DNA of 51,657 bases from Methanoregula sp. (GCF_023227875.1 NZ_JALOCH010000017.1:1-51657), one strand, 5' to 3'; counted from the stretch's first letter, positions 1-8,725 are shown. Program-made: numbers and translations. The notes: generated from the letters alone by a model not told the origin.

Positions 1-1197
1 GGCACAACTACATCCTTCACCCTTGCCGCCACAACCAGCGGGAAGCAGATCGATGAGATCGCGTATACCGTCAACTTCACAAAGAACGGGGGAATAAAAA
101 ATGCCGGTGATGGCGGAATCATCCGGAATGCCACGGTATACTTCTCAATCAGCCCAACCTGGGTGGCCGCTCATGGAGGTACTTCGAAAATCGTCATCCT
201 GCATATGAACGAAGCAGGGTTGTCCACGTTACTCCCGACAACCTACCTCGGGCCGGATGAAGACGGCAACGACCTCTTCTCGGCCGTCTCAGATGAAGGG
301 CTCTCGACATTCGCCCTTGCAGCGGTCTCACCGGTCTCTTCCGGAAATTCAGGGAACAGTGGATCGTCAAGTGGAAACACGAATACGGGCCTGGACAGCA
401 GCAGTTCTTCCCCGGGCGGCACGTCATCCGGCGCCTCCAAGATTGCGGAAAAACAGAAAGGGCAGGTCTATGATTATACCCTGACCGACAAGAGTTACGG
501 AACTGCGGGTTACCAGGTGGTGACCGTATCCCGGAAAGGCAGGGTCGCAGTCACGCCGTTAAAAGCGGAGATTGAATCGATGCCGGAGGCAAAAGCCTTG
601 TGGAACGCGGAGATCGTCAACGATCCGGACGGAGGCGGGAAGATCTCCACCAGCATCATCAGTTCCATCCCCGAGACCGCGGTCAACTCGTACCGCTCGG
701 TCCTTGCCGATCAGGGCCTCGATATATCTGCCGTTGCCTATGCGATGAGTATCACCAAGGACGACCGGATCGGGGCCACAAAAGACGGCGTCATCGAGAT
801 GACGGCCCCGCAGAGGTGGGTATCGGACAACGGGGGCGAGGGCCAGGTCAGGATCTTCCGTATCAGCGATGAGGGGATCACGGAGCTCCTCGATACTTCC
901 TTCAGCGGGTACGACCACGAGACCGGATACCTGACCTTCCGGGCAGAATCGCCGGACGGCCTCTGCACGTTCACTCTCATGGCCGTCAAACCCCTGGCCG
1001 GAGGAAGTGCCTCCTTGCTGGAATCAGGTACCGGTCAGATGAATGCTGGATCCTCCGGTGACGCAGGGATCCTCACGGAAGTCGCCCCGGTCGGCCACGG
1101 GATTACCTATAACCTGATCATCGCGCCAATCCTGATCATCGCCGGGTGCATCGGGCTTGTCATGATATTCCGGGCACGGAAACGGGACGGGGATTAA
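1..1197 (+). CDS. Surface protein, C-terminal part (PGF-pre-PGF-like), 5' end outside window
   Basis: The reading frame is open from base 1 and ends with TAA at 1195-1197, so only the last 398 residues are visible. Two related segments occur, each ending in a GLSTF/GLCTF-type motif (STFALAAV and CTFTLMAV). Segments ending this way are typical of PGF-pre-PGF domains in methanogen surface proteins. A Ser/Gly/Asn-rich linker joins the two segments. The extreme C-terminus is a hydrophobic helix (NLIIAPILIIAGCIGLVMIF) followed by a basic tail, so the protein is probably anchored in the membrane with its bulk outside the cell. It has no clear partner in the window: the next gene converges on it across about 50 bp. 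The domain name is inferred from the motif pattern only. Confidence 0.75.
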   Translation, partial: GTTTSFTLAATTSGKQIDEIAYTVNFTKNGGIKNAGDGGIIRNATVYFSISPTWVAAHGGTSKIVILHMNEAGLSTLLPTTYLGPDEDGNDLFSAVSDEGLSTFALAAVSPVSSGNSGNSGSSSGNTNTGLDSSSSSPGGTSSGASKIAEKQKGQVYDYTLTDKSYGTAGYQVVTVSRKGRVAVTPLKAEIESMPEAKALWNAEIVNDPDGGGKISTSIISSIPETAVNSYRSVLADQGLDISAVAYAMSITKDDRIGATKDGVIEMTAPQRWVSDNGGEGQVRIFRISDEGITELLDTSFSGYDHETGYLTFRAESPDGLCTFTLMAVKPLAGGSASLLESGTGQMNAGSSGDAGILTEVAPVGHGITYNLIIAPILIIAGCIGLVMIFRARKRDGD

Positions 1198-1246
1198 CAC
1201 TTTTTCGGGACCGGAATCGCGTGCCGGTTCTTCCCGGACCGTCCCG

Positions 1247-2437
1247 TTACCGGGAAAATACCCCGGCTGGAATGATTGCCCCTAAAAGACGGGCAAAGCC
1301 AACCGGGGAGACGAGTATGAATATCCCCGTAGCAATGCAGGCAATCATGGCGATTGTCGCAACAGAATACACGAACCGGCGCTGCCGCGAGACCGGGGCT
1401 CTCCGCCGGCCCTCCGTGGTCCGGCAGGCAGGTTCTCCGATCTTCCCGGATTGCGATTTTCTCCCGGACCACCCGAAAAGAGAGAATGGTGCCCGGGAAG
1501 GAACCCGCAAACCATTATCGATGCCATGCCCGTCAGCAGAGGATGACGGATCCGGATCGCGCGCGAGTACGATCTGCCTGCGGGATACATAACGCGGGTC
1601 CTCGTCCATGAAACGCAGGTCTGAATTCCGGGCTGCTCCCGGCAAACCGGTAACAGCCACGTGATCGCGCGAAGTGCCCCTCATGACAAGGTCCGCAGGG
1701 ATTATCTTTGCCCCGCAGCGATCGCAGTAACGCGAGCCCGGAATGATTCGGCTCCCGCAGGTTAAGCAGGAAAAAGACGCCTCCCCGGATTGTGCAGCGG
1801 GACGAACAGTCCGGGGTTCCCGTGGAGGAGCATCGGGAGATCGCCAGGCGCGGTCTGACGTACGGGCTTCCCGGAGATCGGGGGTATGAATTTCTGGAGA
1901 TACATCAGGCACACCTGATGAAAAACGGGGGGGGAAATTGTTTTTCCGGACGTCCCTTATCACCAGATTTATCTCCTTTTTTGGGGGAGGGATCGTTCCC
2001 GCATCGCAGATACCCTGGCTGAACACCAGTTTCCCGGGATCGTAGTCACGCTGCTCCCGGACTTTCGGAATGGTGCGTGCCGGCCCCGTGGCCGGGGCAG
2101 GCGGGTTTACCGGGATATTCCGGACCCAGTCATCCCTCTCGTCCATTCGCGACCTGCTGCGGGATTTTCCGGCAAAGGTCAGGACGAGTCGTCTGCTCTC
2201 GCCCCGGGCAGTCTTTGCCAGTATCGCCAGTACGGGTTCACCGACGCTATTCACAGACTCTTCGAGGCCCTCGATGCGATCGAGCGCAAGGTCTTTGTCC
2301 GGCATAAGCGGGTCATAAGGACTTTTGAGAATCACCCGGCGGTCGGTCAGGAACGCATCAAAACGAGTGGACTTCACATACACGCTTGGTGACTGCACCC
2401 GCCATCGTTCCCCATCCATTAATACCGGCAGATCCAT
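1247..2437 (-). CDS. PH-like / zinc-ribbon / single-TM membrane protein
   Basis: The 396-residue protein has three parts. The N-terminal ~100 residues (QSPSVYVKSTRF, LTDRRVILKS, RLVLTFAGK) resemble a bacterial-type PH-like domain. A low-complexity linker leads to a zinc ribbon, CLTCG...YCDRCG. Near the C-terminus is one transmembrane helix (SVATIAMIACIATGIFILVS). A paralogue is encoded at 49452-50909 and a decayed copy at 47544-47724. I placed the start at the ATG at 2437; an in-frame ATG at 2455 is also possible. An AT-rich TATA-like stretch (around 2480-2495, reading minus) would put transcription start near 2460. The role is unknown; zinc-ribbon plus one TM suggests a membrane-associated scaffold or sensor. 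Confidence 0.7.
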   Translation of the reverse strand: MDLPVLMDGERWRVQSPSVYVKSTRFDAFLTDRRVILKSPYDPLMPDKDLALDRIEGLEESVNSVGEPVLAILAKTARGESRRLVLTFAGKSRSRSRMDERDDWVRNIPVNPPAPATGPARTIPKVREQRDYDPGKLVFSQGICDAGTIPPPKKEINLVIRDVRKNNFPPRFSSGVPDVSPEIHTPDLREARTSDRAWRSPDAPPREPRTVRPAAQSGEASFSCLTCGSRIIPGSRYCDRCGAKIIPADLVMRGTSRDHVAVTGLPGAARNSDLRFMDEDPRYVSRRQIVLARDPDPSSSADGHGIDNGLRVPSRAPFSLFGWSGRKSQSGKIGEPACRTTEGRRRAPVSRQRRFVYSVATIAMIACIATGIFILVSPVGFARLLGAIIPAGVFSR

Positions 2438-2455
2438 GATAACACAATTCTGCAA

Positions 2456-2728
2456 TTTGTTTTATTAAGTATTACATAATTATATTATATTGCTAAAAGA
2501 TTACCGTTTTTTATCCTCGGGGGCAGGTACCCGGAATATCCTGATATCCCTTCTTACAGGATCCGACAGGTGTCCTGCCCGAATCATAATTCAGCGGCGG
2601 TCGGCAAGCCGGATGCACTCTCCACCCGTACGCGGAGGGGTTCCATGGATCTCCATCAGTCCCGGATACCCATCGCCAGTCTGACAGGTACAGGTCTTGC
2701 CGTTGCGGAAACGGTTACAATGATCATG
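2456..2728. other. Intergenic region between zinc-ribbon gene and mcr operon end
   Basis: No convincing gene is seen here. The left end is very AT-rich and holds the probable promoter of the minus-strand zinc-ribbon gene. Short open frames in the rest have no recognisable product. Confidence 0.5.
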
Positions 2729-2750
2729 AAAAAAATGAGACGAAAAAAAG
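2729..2750 (-). terminator. T-tract terminator of the mcr operon
   Basis: Read on the minus strand, two runs of seven T (complement of 2743-2749 and 2729-2735) lie 26-47 nt past the mcrA stop codon. Archaeal intrinsic termination relies mainly on such U-tracts. Confidence 0.65.
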
Positions 2751-2775
2751 GGACGTGCACCGGCTGGGGATACTA

Positions 2776-4482
2776 TTACCGTGCCGGCATGATCAGCGAC
2801 CGTTCACCCGCAGCTTCAAACTCACGGATCGCGCCCTTTGCAAACTCCTTTCGCGGCTGAGAGAAATCGAATTTTAACGAAGGATCGGCAAAGGTGATCT
2901 TCACCCGCGGGTCGTAGCAGAACGCATCGCCACGGCCAAGATGGGCGCTTGCAACAATTGCCGCATACTCTCCCTGGTGGCCCACGTTCATCGCGTAATT
3001 CGGGTAATTCGGGCCACGGAGTTCTCCCATGGCGCCCCGATCCGGTTCCATCGAGAGCGAATTCGCCGATCCACACTGGTCCTGCAGGTCGTACCCAAAG
3101 AACCCGAGACGTGACCAGCCGTCCTTGTGGATGATCATCGAGAGGTACCACCCGTTCAGGCCCGCATTCGAGTTGCCGGTTGTGATCGATGTCGTAAGCC
3201 CGGACGCTGCCGCCATCACAGCCGCCCGCTGCGAACCGCCGAAGTGGTCCTCCATCAGGGTCGGGTACTTCTCATACTGCTCCATGCTGTAGAGGGTCAC
3301 TTCGGTCGCAATATCGTTGACAATATCCTGCGTAGGTCTGATCACCTTGTCTGCTCCCGGCTCGTGATAATTGTACCCGTACTTGTCCTTGGCATAGTCC
3401 ATTCCATAGTAGGTGAAATCGTCAAGAATGTTATCCGTGTACGCAGCGGTCGCATACTGTGTGAACCCGACACCTCCCGACATGTAGGAGCCAAGCCAGA
3501 TCTGGTCGAAGAGTACCGCACCCGCTGCAACCACTTCAAGAGCTGCATGCGCCGGATCATCAGGGTACCTCCTGTCAGCCTGGATCATATCGGAGAACAT
3601 CCCGAACTTGATCCCGCCCGGCTCGTTGGGGCCGCGGGCCCTGCGGGCCGGCAGGTGGGAACCCATCTGGATCACGCCGGCATGCTTGGCGGCAAACGAG
3701 AGGTCGGCCACTGCGGCTTCTCCCGCACAGGTGCGGTATGCAGCGATAAACGACATCCCGATCTGCATTGCGGACCACCGGCTGGTGGTACCGCCATCGC
3801 AGGTCCGGACCACAATGGTCGGGACGTGGATCGCTTGGTACATCGACTTGCCGATCTCAGCCTTGAGCGCCTCGGCCTGTTTCTTCGGGAAGAGTTTCTC
3901 GATATCGAGCAGGTACTGGGGTTCAATGTCGTCCGCAATCTCATCGTTGCCGGTAAAGACCTTGACAAAACAGTCATCCACGAGACCGGGATTGGTCTCG
4001 ACCATGTGCTCCTGCACAACAGCGCCGCCGGGCATGGCGTGGTTGAGAATGTGGAGATACTCGTTGATGGTCTGGGGAGTGACCTCTTTTCCAAGCCGCT
4101 TATGGAGCGTGTTGTGGGCAATGTCCATCCCTACAATGATCGTCCGCTTGATCTCGTCCGACATCTGCTGCATGGCCGAGTTGTTCACAAAATGGAGGTC
4201 GTCACCTTCAACGAACGTGCCAGTACCCGAAACTTCGTAGGTCATCAGCTGCCGCTGGCCCATCGGGATGCCGTTTAAGTGGCAGTGCTCGGGATCATAC
4301 ATCGATATGCCGCGGTCGGCCTCGATCTTCTTTGTCGCCTCCATGAATTCACGCTTGCGGGGGGACTGGCGGACCCCGCCGAACTTGTAGAACTCGGTTG
4401 TCTTGGACTCGATGTCCTGCGCCTTGAACTTCTCCCTAAGTGCCTTTAAGAACTGTTTCTGGGAATGCTCTACGGATGCCAT
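2776..4482 (-). CDS. mcrA: Methyl-coenzyme M reductase subunit alpha
   Basis: This is the catalytic subunit of the enzyme that reduces methyl-CoM with coenzyme B to methane and heterodisulfide, in an alpha2beta2gamma2 complex with two F430 cofactors. The 568-residue length is normal. The diagnostic stretch LGFFGYDLQDQCG at residues 459-471 is the active-site loop that carries the thioglycine and S-methylcysteine sites in characterised enzymes. FAAKHAG and RRARGPNEPGG contain the positions of the known N-methylhistidine and 5-methylarginine. It is the last gene of the operon, 5 nt after mcrG, and is followed by a T-tract terminator. An mrt-type isoenzyme cannot be excluded from gene order alone. 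Confidence 0.98.
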   Translation of the reverse strand: MASVEHSQKQFLKALREKFKAQDIESKTTEFYKFGGVRQSPRKREFMEATKKIEADRGISMYDPEHCHLNGIPMGQRQLMTYEVSGTGTFVEGDDLHFVNNSAMQQMSDEIKRTIIVGMDIAHNTLHKRLGKEVTPQTINEYLHILNHAMPGGAVVQEHMVETNPGLVDDCFVKVFTGNDEIADDIEPQYLLDIEKLFPKKQAEALKAEIGKSMYQAIHVPTIVVRTCDGGTTSRWSAMQIGMSFIAAYRTCAGEAAVADLSFAAKHAGVIQMGSHLPARRARGPNEPGGIKFGMFSDMIQADRRYPDDPAHAALEVVAAGAVLFDQIWLGSYMSGGVGFTQYATAAYTDNILDDFTYYGMDYAKDKYGYNYHEPGADKVIRPTQDIVNDIATEVTLYSMEQYEKYPTLMEDHFGGSQRAAVMAAASGLTTSITTGNSNAGLNGWYLSMIIHKDGWSRLGFFGYDLQDQCGSANSLSMEPDRGAMGELRGPNYPNYAMNVGHQGEYAAIVASAHLGRGDAFCYDPRVKITFADPSLKFDFSQPRKEFAKGAIREFEAAGERSLIMPAR

Positions 4483-4487
4483 GGTAT

Positions 4488-5255
4488 TCAGGCCTCCCTT
4501 GGCATGAAGCCATACCGTGTCCGCAGCGTATGGATCCGCTGCAGGTATTCGACATATTCACGATCATCCCGAAGAGGTGTCCCGACAAGGGAATGGAAGA
4601 TCGTGGCATGCTCTTTCAACCATGGATGGTCGAGCGGTTTTCCCACTTCGACCATCCTGTTAAGCGGAAGACCGATCTGGTCTTTTACGTACCGTACCAT
4701 CCCGTCTTTTCCGAGCACGCAACGCTGGAGAGCATCAAACTGCATCCCGTCTTCTGATAGCCTGAGAGAGTGACCGTGGACGGTTGCTCCACGGAGACTG
4801 ACGAGGGCGGGATCGAACATCTCGGTCTCGATCAGGAGCCGGCAGTACTGTTCGAGGTCCCGCTCGCGGCATTCGACAATCTGCCGGCCCGACAGGGTAC
4901 CGGGATCAATGCCACGGAAACGGTACATTTCGGCATAGGTCCGCTGGTAGGGCTGGCAGGGAGCATTGAACATCGAATCGGCGAACTGGACATACCGGAC
5001 CCGGTCCCCATGCTTGGCCCCATCCGTTGGCACTACGAGTTTACGCATAGGACACTCCGGCTCCTGTTGCTCTGTGATCGGGGGGTGCATGGTCTTGAAG
5101 CTCGCCCCGGGAGCCCGGTGGCCAAGAACGAGGACGATGTCCTCGTCCGTGATGTTCCTCATGACAGTAAGCTTATGCCCGGGGTCCATCTGTTTTCTTC
5201 GGTTGATCGCAACAACCGATGTCCCCGGCCCGTACTGGGGTGTGCGTGCCGTCAT
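4488..5255 (-). CDS. mcrG: Methyl-coenzyme M reductase subunit gamma
   Basis: This 255-residue protein has the typical McrG opening (QYGPGTSVVAINRRKQMDP) and conserved blocks such as LGHRAPGASFKTMHPP and YAEMYRFRGIDPGTLSGRQI. It is a structural subunit of the MCR heterohexamer and contributes to the F430 pocket. Its ATG overlaps the mcrD stop by 4 nt, so translation is probably coupled. In many methanogens mcrC lies between mcrD and mcrG; here the two genes overlap directly and there is no room for it. Confidence 0.97.
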   Translation of the reverse strand: MTARTPQYGPGTSVVAINRRKQMDPGHKLTVMRNITDEDIVLVLGHRAPGASFKTMHPPITEQQEPECPMRKLVVPTDGAKHGDRVRYVQFADSMFNAPCQPYQRTYAEMYRFRGIDPGTLSGRQIVECRERDLEQYCRLLIETEMFDPALVSLRGATVHGHSLRLSEDGMQFDALQRCVLGKDGMVRYVKDQIGLPLNRMVEVGKPLDHPWLKEHATIFHSLVGTPLRDDREYVEYLQRIHTLRTRYGFMPREA

Positions 5256-5752
5256 AACTCGAACCCCCCGCAGACCCGGTCGCCAAGAGGACGGATGAAC
5301 GCGGGCTTCTCTTTTCTCCTGGGGTCGACAAGTCCAATCACGGAAGAGTCCGCCTGCGGCCCGTACTTTGCGTAATCAACAAGGCTTGGCTGTGTCTTCA
5401 TAAAGCGTCCTTCCTGGACATAACACGAAAAATCAACAAAGAAATCGTCGCAGATCGCACGGACACGCCCCACCACGGAAGGGTCTTCGATCTCAAGGGT
5501 AATGGTGCCGACCTGCACGTGCAGGTCAACGGTGTTGCCGGAGATCTCGATGGTCTTTCGCAGGTTCGTTGTGTTCAGCGTGCCGCGGGCAGGGCCATAC
5601 GGCACGAGAAGCGGAATATTCTGGCCGTTCAAAAGTATCCTACGAATGCCAGGCACGGTGACGATCCGGTCGAGCAGCCGCTTTGTGGTGTCCGGGCCGA
5701 GGAGGCGCATAGGGACGATACGGCACTGTGGATAGGAGGTAATCGTATTCAT
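5252..5752 (-). CDS. mcrD: Methyl-coenzyme M reductase operon protein D
   Basis: The 166-residue protein matches the McrD family in length, in operon position and in sequence blocks such as YPQCRIVPMRLLGPDTTKRL. McrD is not part of the purified enzyme core; work on the family links it to MCR assembly or activation. It starts 3 nt after the mcrB stop and overlaps mcrG by 4 nt, so the four genes almost certainly form one transcript. Confidence 0.95.
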   Translation of the reverse strand: MNTITSYPQCRIVPMRLLGPDTTKRLLDRIVTVPGIRRILLNGQNIPLLVPYGPARGTLNTTNLRKTIEISGNTVDLHVQVGTITLEIEDPSVVGRVRAICDDFFVDFSCYVQEGRFMKTQPSLVDYAKYGPQADSSVIGLVDPRRKEKPAFIRPLGDRVCGGFEL

Positions 5753-5755
5753 GAC

Positions 5756-7060
5756 TCAAACCACCTGCGCGATCTGGTGGATGGGTTTCGAGAAGACGTC
5801 CATCTTGCCATAGGTCTCACCCATGATCTTCGATGTCCCTTCAGGAGCGAACATCTGGGTGCCGCCATCCATTGCCGCCGCAGCAACGACACAGGGGATC
5901 GCCATGCCGTACGCGTGGCGGGTGACCACGTGGTTGCCATTGAAGATGCCCGGGCCGCCACCGCCATAGATCGAATGGCTGAAGAACGAGAACCCGACTG
6001 CCGTTCCCATCACGCGACCGAAGTCCGCACCAGGGAGGCCGGTCTCGTGCTCGATCAGGTCATTGAAGTAGAGGAGCGTTGAGGAGACGGCCTGTACGAA
6101 CCGACCTGCACCGCAGTTGACAATGCTTGCAGCCAGGGTACCAGCCGAGACATAGGCATTCCAGAGCATCGGATCCTTCGTATCATAGAACTGGAAATAG
6201 CCGTCTTTTTTCCCAGGGGTGATGACCCGGTCTTCAACTGCCCGGTCAACAAGGGACTGAACAACGGAACCGACTGTCCCGTTCTCCCCGTTCTCCTTCA
6301 CGATATCGTACACCATATTGTTGGCATTGAGTCCCTGGTACGCGTAACAGAGGAGCTGGTTGCGCTCGAAGGGTCCGATGGCTCCTCCCATCTCAAAGAC
6401 GCCGGCCATTTCATACGTTGACGCGAGCGCAGCACCCTGGAGAGCATTACGGTTCGTCATCATGACAAAATGGTTGACGCTGATGTTGCGCAGCGCGTAC
6501 CCGATCCCCTCGTTGTTCTGGGGGATCGTGAGGATCGAGGTGACAAGAGCACCCTCCATGTCCTGCGTGTGCGGGTAACTGCCCCATGCCGCCGCCTTGA
6601 CGGTCGAAGCGTTGAACGCGTCAATATTGAACTCATCCACAATCGCGTAGGTCACCGCAGAGGCAACAGCCGTGATGGCTGCATCGTAGGTCGAAGCCCC
6701 GGTCAATCGGAGGGTCGGCGCCCGCACGAGCAGGAGCTTGCCGCCATTGAACTGCTGGATATCCGTGTCATCCCCGTCTTCAACCTGTACCATCGATTTG
6801 ATCTTCTCGATCAGTGCATCTTTTCGTTCCATGATCGAAAGGTCGAGTTCCCGGCCGGGGATACGGCCCTTGCCGAGTTTTGCGGTCTTTAACGCCTCTT
6901 CGATACCTGCAAGGTTTACGTTGATCGTCCTTTTCGTTAGATCAACGATCTTCCGTGTTGCAGGATTCAGGAGCGGGCTGATGCGGTGCAGTTGCACGTT
7001 GCTTTTCAGCAGTTTCCCCTCATCGGAGTAGAGGTCGATAGTCTCAGTGTAATGCGCCAT
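5756..7060 (-). CDS. mcrB: Methyl-coenzyme M reductase subunit beta
   Basis: The start at 7060 gives the family-typical N-terminus MAHYTETIDLYSDEGK and a 434-residue protein, the usual McrB length. The frame stays open upstream to 7264, but that extension looks like untranslated leader. McrB is the beta subunit of the MCR complex and helps line the coenzyme B channel. This is the first gene of mcrBDGA. Its promoter lies in the ~180 bp shared with the divergent HxlR-type gene, which implies a leader of roughly 120-150 nt. No strong Shine-Dalgarno is visible directly upstream of the ATG. Confidence 0.97.
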   Translation of the reverse strand: MAHYTETIDLYSDEGKLLKSNVQLHRISPLLNPATRKIVDLTKRTINVNLAGIEEALKTAKLGKGRIPGRELDLSIMERKDALIEKIKSMVQVEDGDDTDIQQFNGGKLLLVRAPTLRLTGASTYDAAITAVASAVTYAIVDEFNIDAFNASTVKAAAWGSYPHTQDMEGALVTSILTIPQNNEGIGYALRNISVNHFVMMTNRNALQGAALASTYEMAGVFEMGGAIGPFERNQLLCYAYQGLNANNMVYDIVKENGENGTVGSVVQSLVDRAVEDRVITPGKKDGYFQFYDTKDPMLWNAYVSAGTLAASIVNCGAGRFVQAVSSTLLYFNDLIEHETGLPGADFGRVMGTAVGFSFFSHSIYGGGGPGIFNGNHVVTRHAYGMAIPCVVAAAAMDGGTQMFAPEGTSKIMGETYGKMDVFSKPIHQIAQVV

Positions 7061-7206
7061 GGGTATCGGCTCCGGTGTGGTTTTCTTGAATCGCCATAAA
7101 ACCGGGATGACATACGGGTCCCGGCGGATGCGTGGTCGAGTAACGGTCAAACATAATAGCACCAATTGGAAAATTTTTATGATTTCATAGTACAAATGTG
7201 CCTGAA

Positions 7207-7232
7207 TTATTAATAGTATAAACTTTATAGTA
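7207..7232. promoter_or_regulatory. Shared mcr / hxlR promoter with dyad AGTATAAACTTTATAGT
   Basis: An imperfect inverted repeat at 7215-7231 (AGTATAAA-C-TTTATAGT) gives a TATA-like box on each strand. On the plus strand it would place transcription start near 7240, so the regulator ATG at 7244 would be nearly leaderless. On the minus strand it could serve mcrB. HxlR-family dimers bind short dyads of this kind, so autoregulation or mcr control from this site is an inference. Confidence 0.45.
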
Positions 7233-7243
7233 ATGCAGTAACT

Positions 7244-7615
7244 ATGGAAGACGAAAGCGACCACCTCTGCCTCTGCTGCCTCCGGGGGATCATGCCCACC
7301 ATCTCGAAGAAGTGGGCGATCTGCATCATCTCGGAACTGGGCCGGCGTCCATCCATGCGGTTTTCCGAGATCATGAAAGACTGTGGTGAGATAAGTCCCA
7401 AATCGCTCACCGATGTCTTAAAGGACCTCCAGGACACCGGACTCATCGAACGGACCTCCTATGGGGAGATCCCACCACGTGTCGAGTATTCACTTACTGA
7501 ACATGGCAGAGATCTCAAGGCGTCCATAGTCCCCTTGTTAAGGTGGGCGAAGCGGCACAACCAGCTCTATATGAGTTACCGAAAACCGGAACTTGCGCGT
7601 GCACCGGATCCATGA
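7244..7615 (+). CDS. HxlR-family winged-helix transcriptional regulator
   Basis: The 123-residue protein has the full HxlR pattern: an N-terminal cysteine cluster (C9, C11, C12), then SKKWAICIISELG, RRPSMRFSEIMKDCGEISPK, LTDVLKDLQDTGLIERTSY, and the wing RVEYSLTEHGRDL. HxlR proteins bind DNA as dimers, and several respond to redox or electrophile stress through cysteines near the N-terminus. The gene is divergent from mcrBDGA with about 180 bp between the start codons, which suggests it controls itself, mcr, or both. The TATA box ends 13-20 nt before the ATG, so the message is probably leaderless. Its effect on mcr is inference from position. Confidence 0.9.
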   Translation: MEDESDHLCLCCLRGIMPTISKKWAICIISELGRRPSMRFSEIMKDCGEISPKSLTDVLKDLQDTGLIERTSYGEIPPRVEYSLTEHGRDLKASIVPLLRWAKRHNQLYMSYRKPELARAPDP

Positions 7616-7866
7616 AATGCGAAGGTGTTATATGTCCCCGACACTGTGCAGATTACCCTCCTGAAGTAGCAAAAATATTAAAAAATGTTATAATAATTAA
7701 TACAAATGAGAAAGTTGATATGTGGATCGGCCTAACAAAAGATACAGGGCTGACAACATCATCAGTCAACCCTCTTGAACAAAGACACCAATCCATCATT
7801 GCTTCATTCAAGACGGTGTGCCGGGGGACTGGTAATCCCCCCGACACGGAGGAGGTGCATTGTTAG
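7612..7866 (+). CDS. Possible small ORF coupled to the HxlR gene
   Basis: The frame opens with ATGA overlapping the stop codon of the HxlR gene and runs 84 residues (starting MKCEGVICPRHCADYPPEVA). There are three cysteines and a histidine within the first 13 residues, which could bind a metal. I do not recognise the family. Codon use is more AT-rich than in the flanking genes, so it may simply be non-coding. The overlap is the main argument for it. Confidence 0.25.
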   Translation: MKCEGVICPRHCADYPPEVAKILKNVIIINTNEKVDMWIGLTKDTGLTTSSVNPLEQRHQSIIASFKTVCRGTGNPPDTEEVHC

Positions 7867-7908
7867 GAAGGTAAATGATTCGCACAACCATAATCCTGAC
7901 GTCTCCAG

Positions 7909-8111
7909 GAGAGAGGTACATCTCTACATCCCCGATATCGCATAACGCGAGCGATATCTATCCAGTAAAGGCAGCGAGAACCGACCAGTAATTCGAAGTA
8001 CACAGGATTTATCTCAAGGGGCATAACGGAAAGCGGACGAATACGCAACGGTCTTTCCGGCAGAGTGATGGAACACTGCAGGAGACGCGGAAAGACCGGT
8101 GCATTCGTCCG
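7909..8111. ncRNA. Candidate structured RNA: three consecutive hairpins upstream of frhD
   Basis: Three inverted repeats follow one another in a stretch with no plausible gene. First, AGAGA/TCTCT around 7912-7927. Second, GATATCGC (7934-7941) with GCGATATC (7951-7958), an 8-bp perfect stem and 9-nt loop. Third, a long imperfect stem pairing 8034-8059 with 8088-8111, with an inner GCAGAGTG/CACTGC hairpin in its loop. The last would fold as a ~78-nt extended hairpin. It could be a non-coding RNA, a leader element of the protease gene that starts 100 nt downstream, or a small inverted-repeat element. The strand is not determined. Confidence 0.4.
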
Positions 8112-8212
8112 ATACCAATCCAGGCAGTATTCTTTTGAGGAGAGTAACGATTTTAACCAGAGGTCTATTCGGAGTATACCCGTGACAATCAAACAGTTTG
8201 GATGGGGAATCC

Positions 8213-8725
8213 ATGATGTATCCGGAGATTGTTATAGCTGGATGCGGAAATCCCCTTTTTGCTGATGACGGTTTTGGCCCCGCAGTAGCGGAAGAAATGT
8301 TCCGTATACCCCTGCCGGGTAATGTAATGGTGCAGGATGCCGGAACAAGTGCTCCGTACTATCTTGTGCCGATGCTTGACCCGGCTGTTACAAAAAAACT
8401 GATTATTATTGATATAACTGATTTCGGTGGAGAACCGGGCAGGATTATCCGGTTAGAGACAGGAGATCTCAATCCGGAAGGGATCCATGATTCCCATAAT
8501 GGAGGGATCATCGAATCACTGCAGTGTATCCGGAATAAAATCGAGATCATTATCATCGGGTGTCAGCCAAAACACGTGAGTTATCCGGTGATGGAGATCG
8601 GGCTCTCGGATGAGGTCATACGTGCTATTCCAACCACCCTTCGCATTATCGGGGATCTTCTGGATGATGATAGACGGGATACCTGTGATCGTTCCATCGG
8701 GAAAAAACCTGCAGATGTACCCTGA
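8213..8725 (+). CDS. frhD: F420-reducing hydrogenase maturation protease (FrhD-like)
   Basis: The protein opens with YPEIVIAGCGNPLFADDGFG, the hallmark of nickel-hydrogenase maturation endopeptidases and close to the FrhD subgroup. FrhD cleaves the C-terminal extension of the F420-reducing hydrogenase large subunit after nickel insertion. The acidic pair in FADDGFG and the later DITDFGG segment correspond to metal-binding regions of the family. The length, 170 residues, is normal. I chose the ATG at 8213 (or the adjacent 8216), which follows a GGGGA motif, over the TTG at 8198. No hydrogenase structural genes are in the window, so this copy stands alone. Confidence 0.88.
   Translation: MMYPEIVIAGCGNPLFADDGFGPAVAEEMFRIPLPGNVMVQDAGTSAPYYLVPMLDPAVTKKLIIIDITDFGGEPGRIIRLETGDLNPEGIHDSHNGGIIESLQCIRNKIEIIIIGCQPKHVSYPVMEIGLSDEVIRAIPTTLRIIGDLLDDDRRDTCDRSIGKKPADVP

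Noticed and set aside
3127..4278. Plus-strand open frame of 383 codons opposite mcrA
   Set aside because: It lies wholly antisense to mcrA, whose identity is certain. The frame is open because of GC-rich codon structure and has no family features or ribosome-binding site.
7863..8192. Minus-strand 109-codon frame in the hairpin region upstream of frhD
   Set aside because: It has no ribosome-binding site and no motifs, and it spans the inverted repeats, which explain the sequence better.
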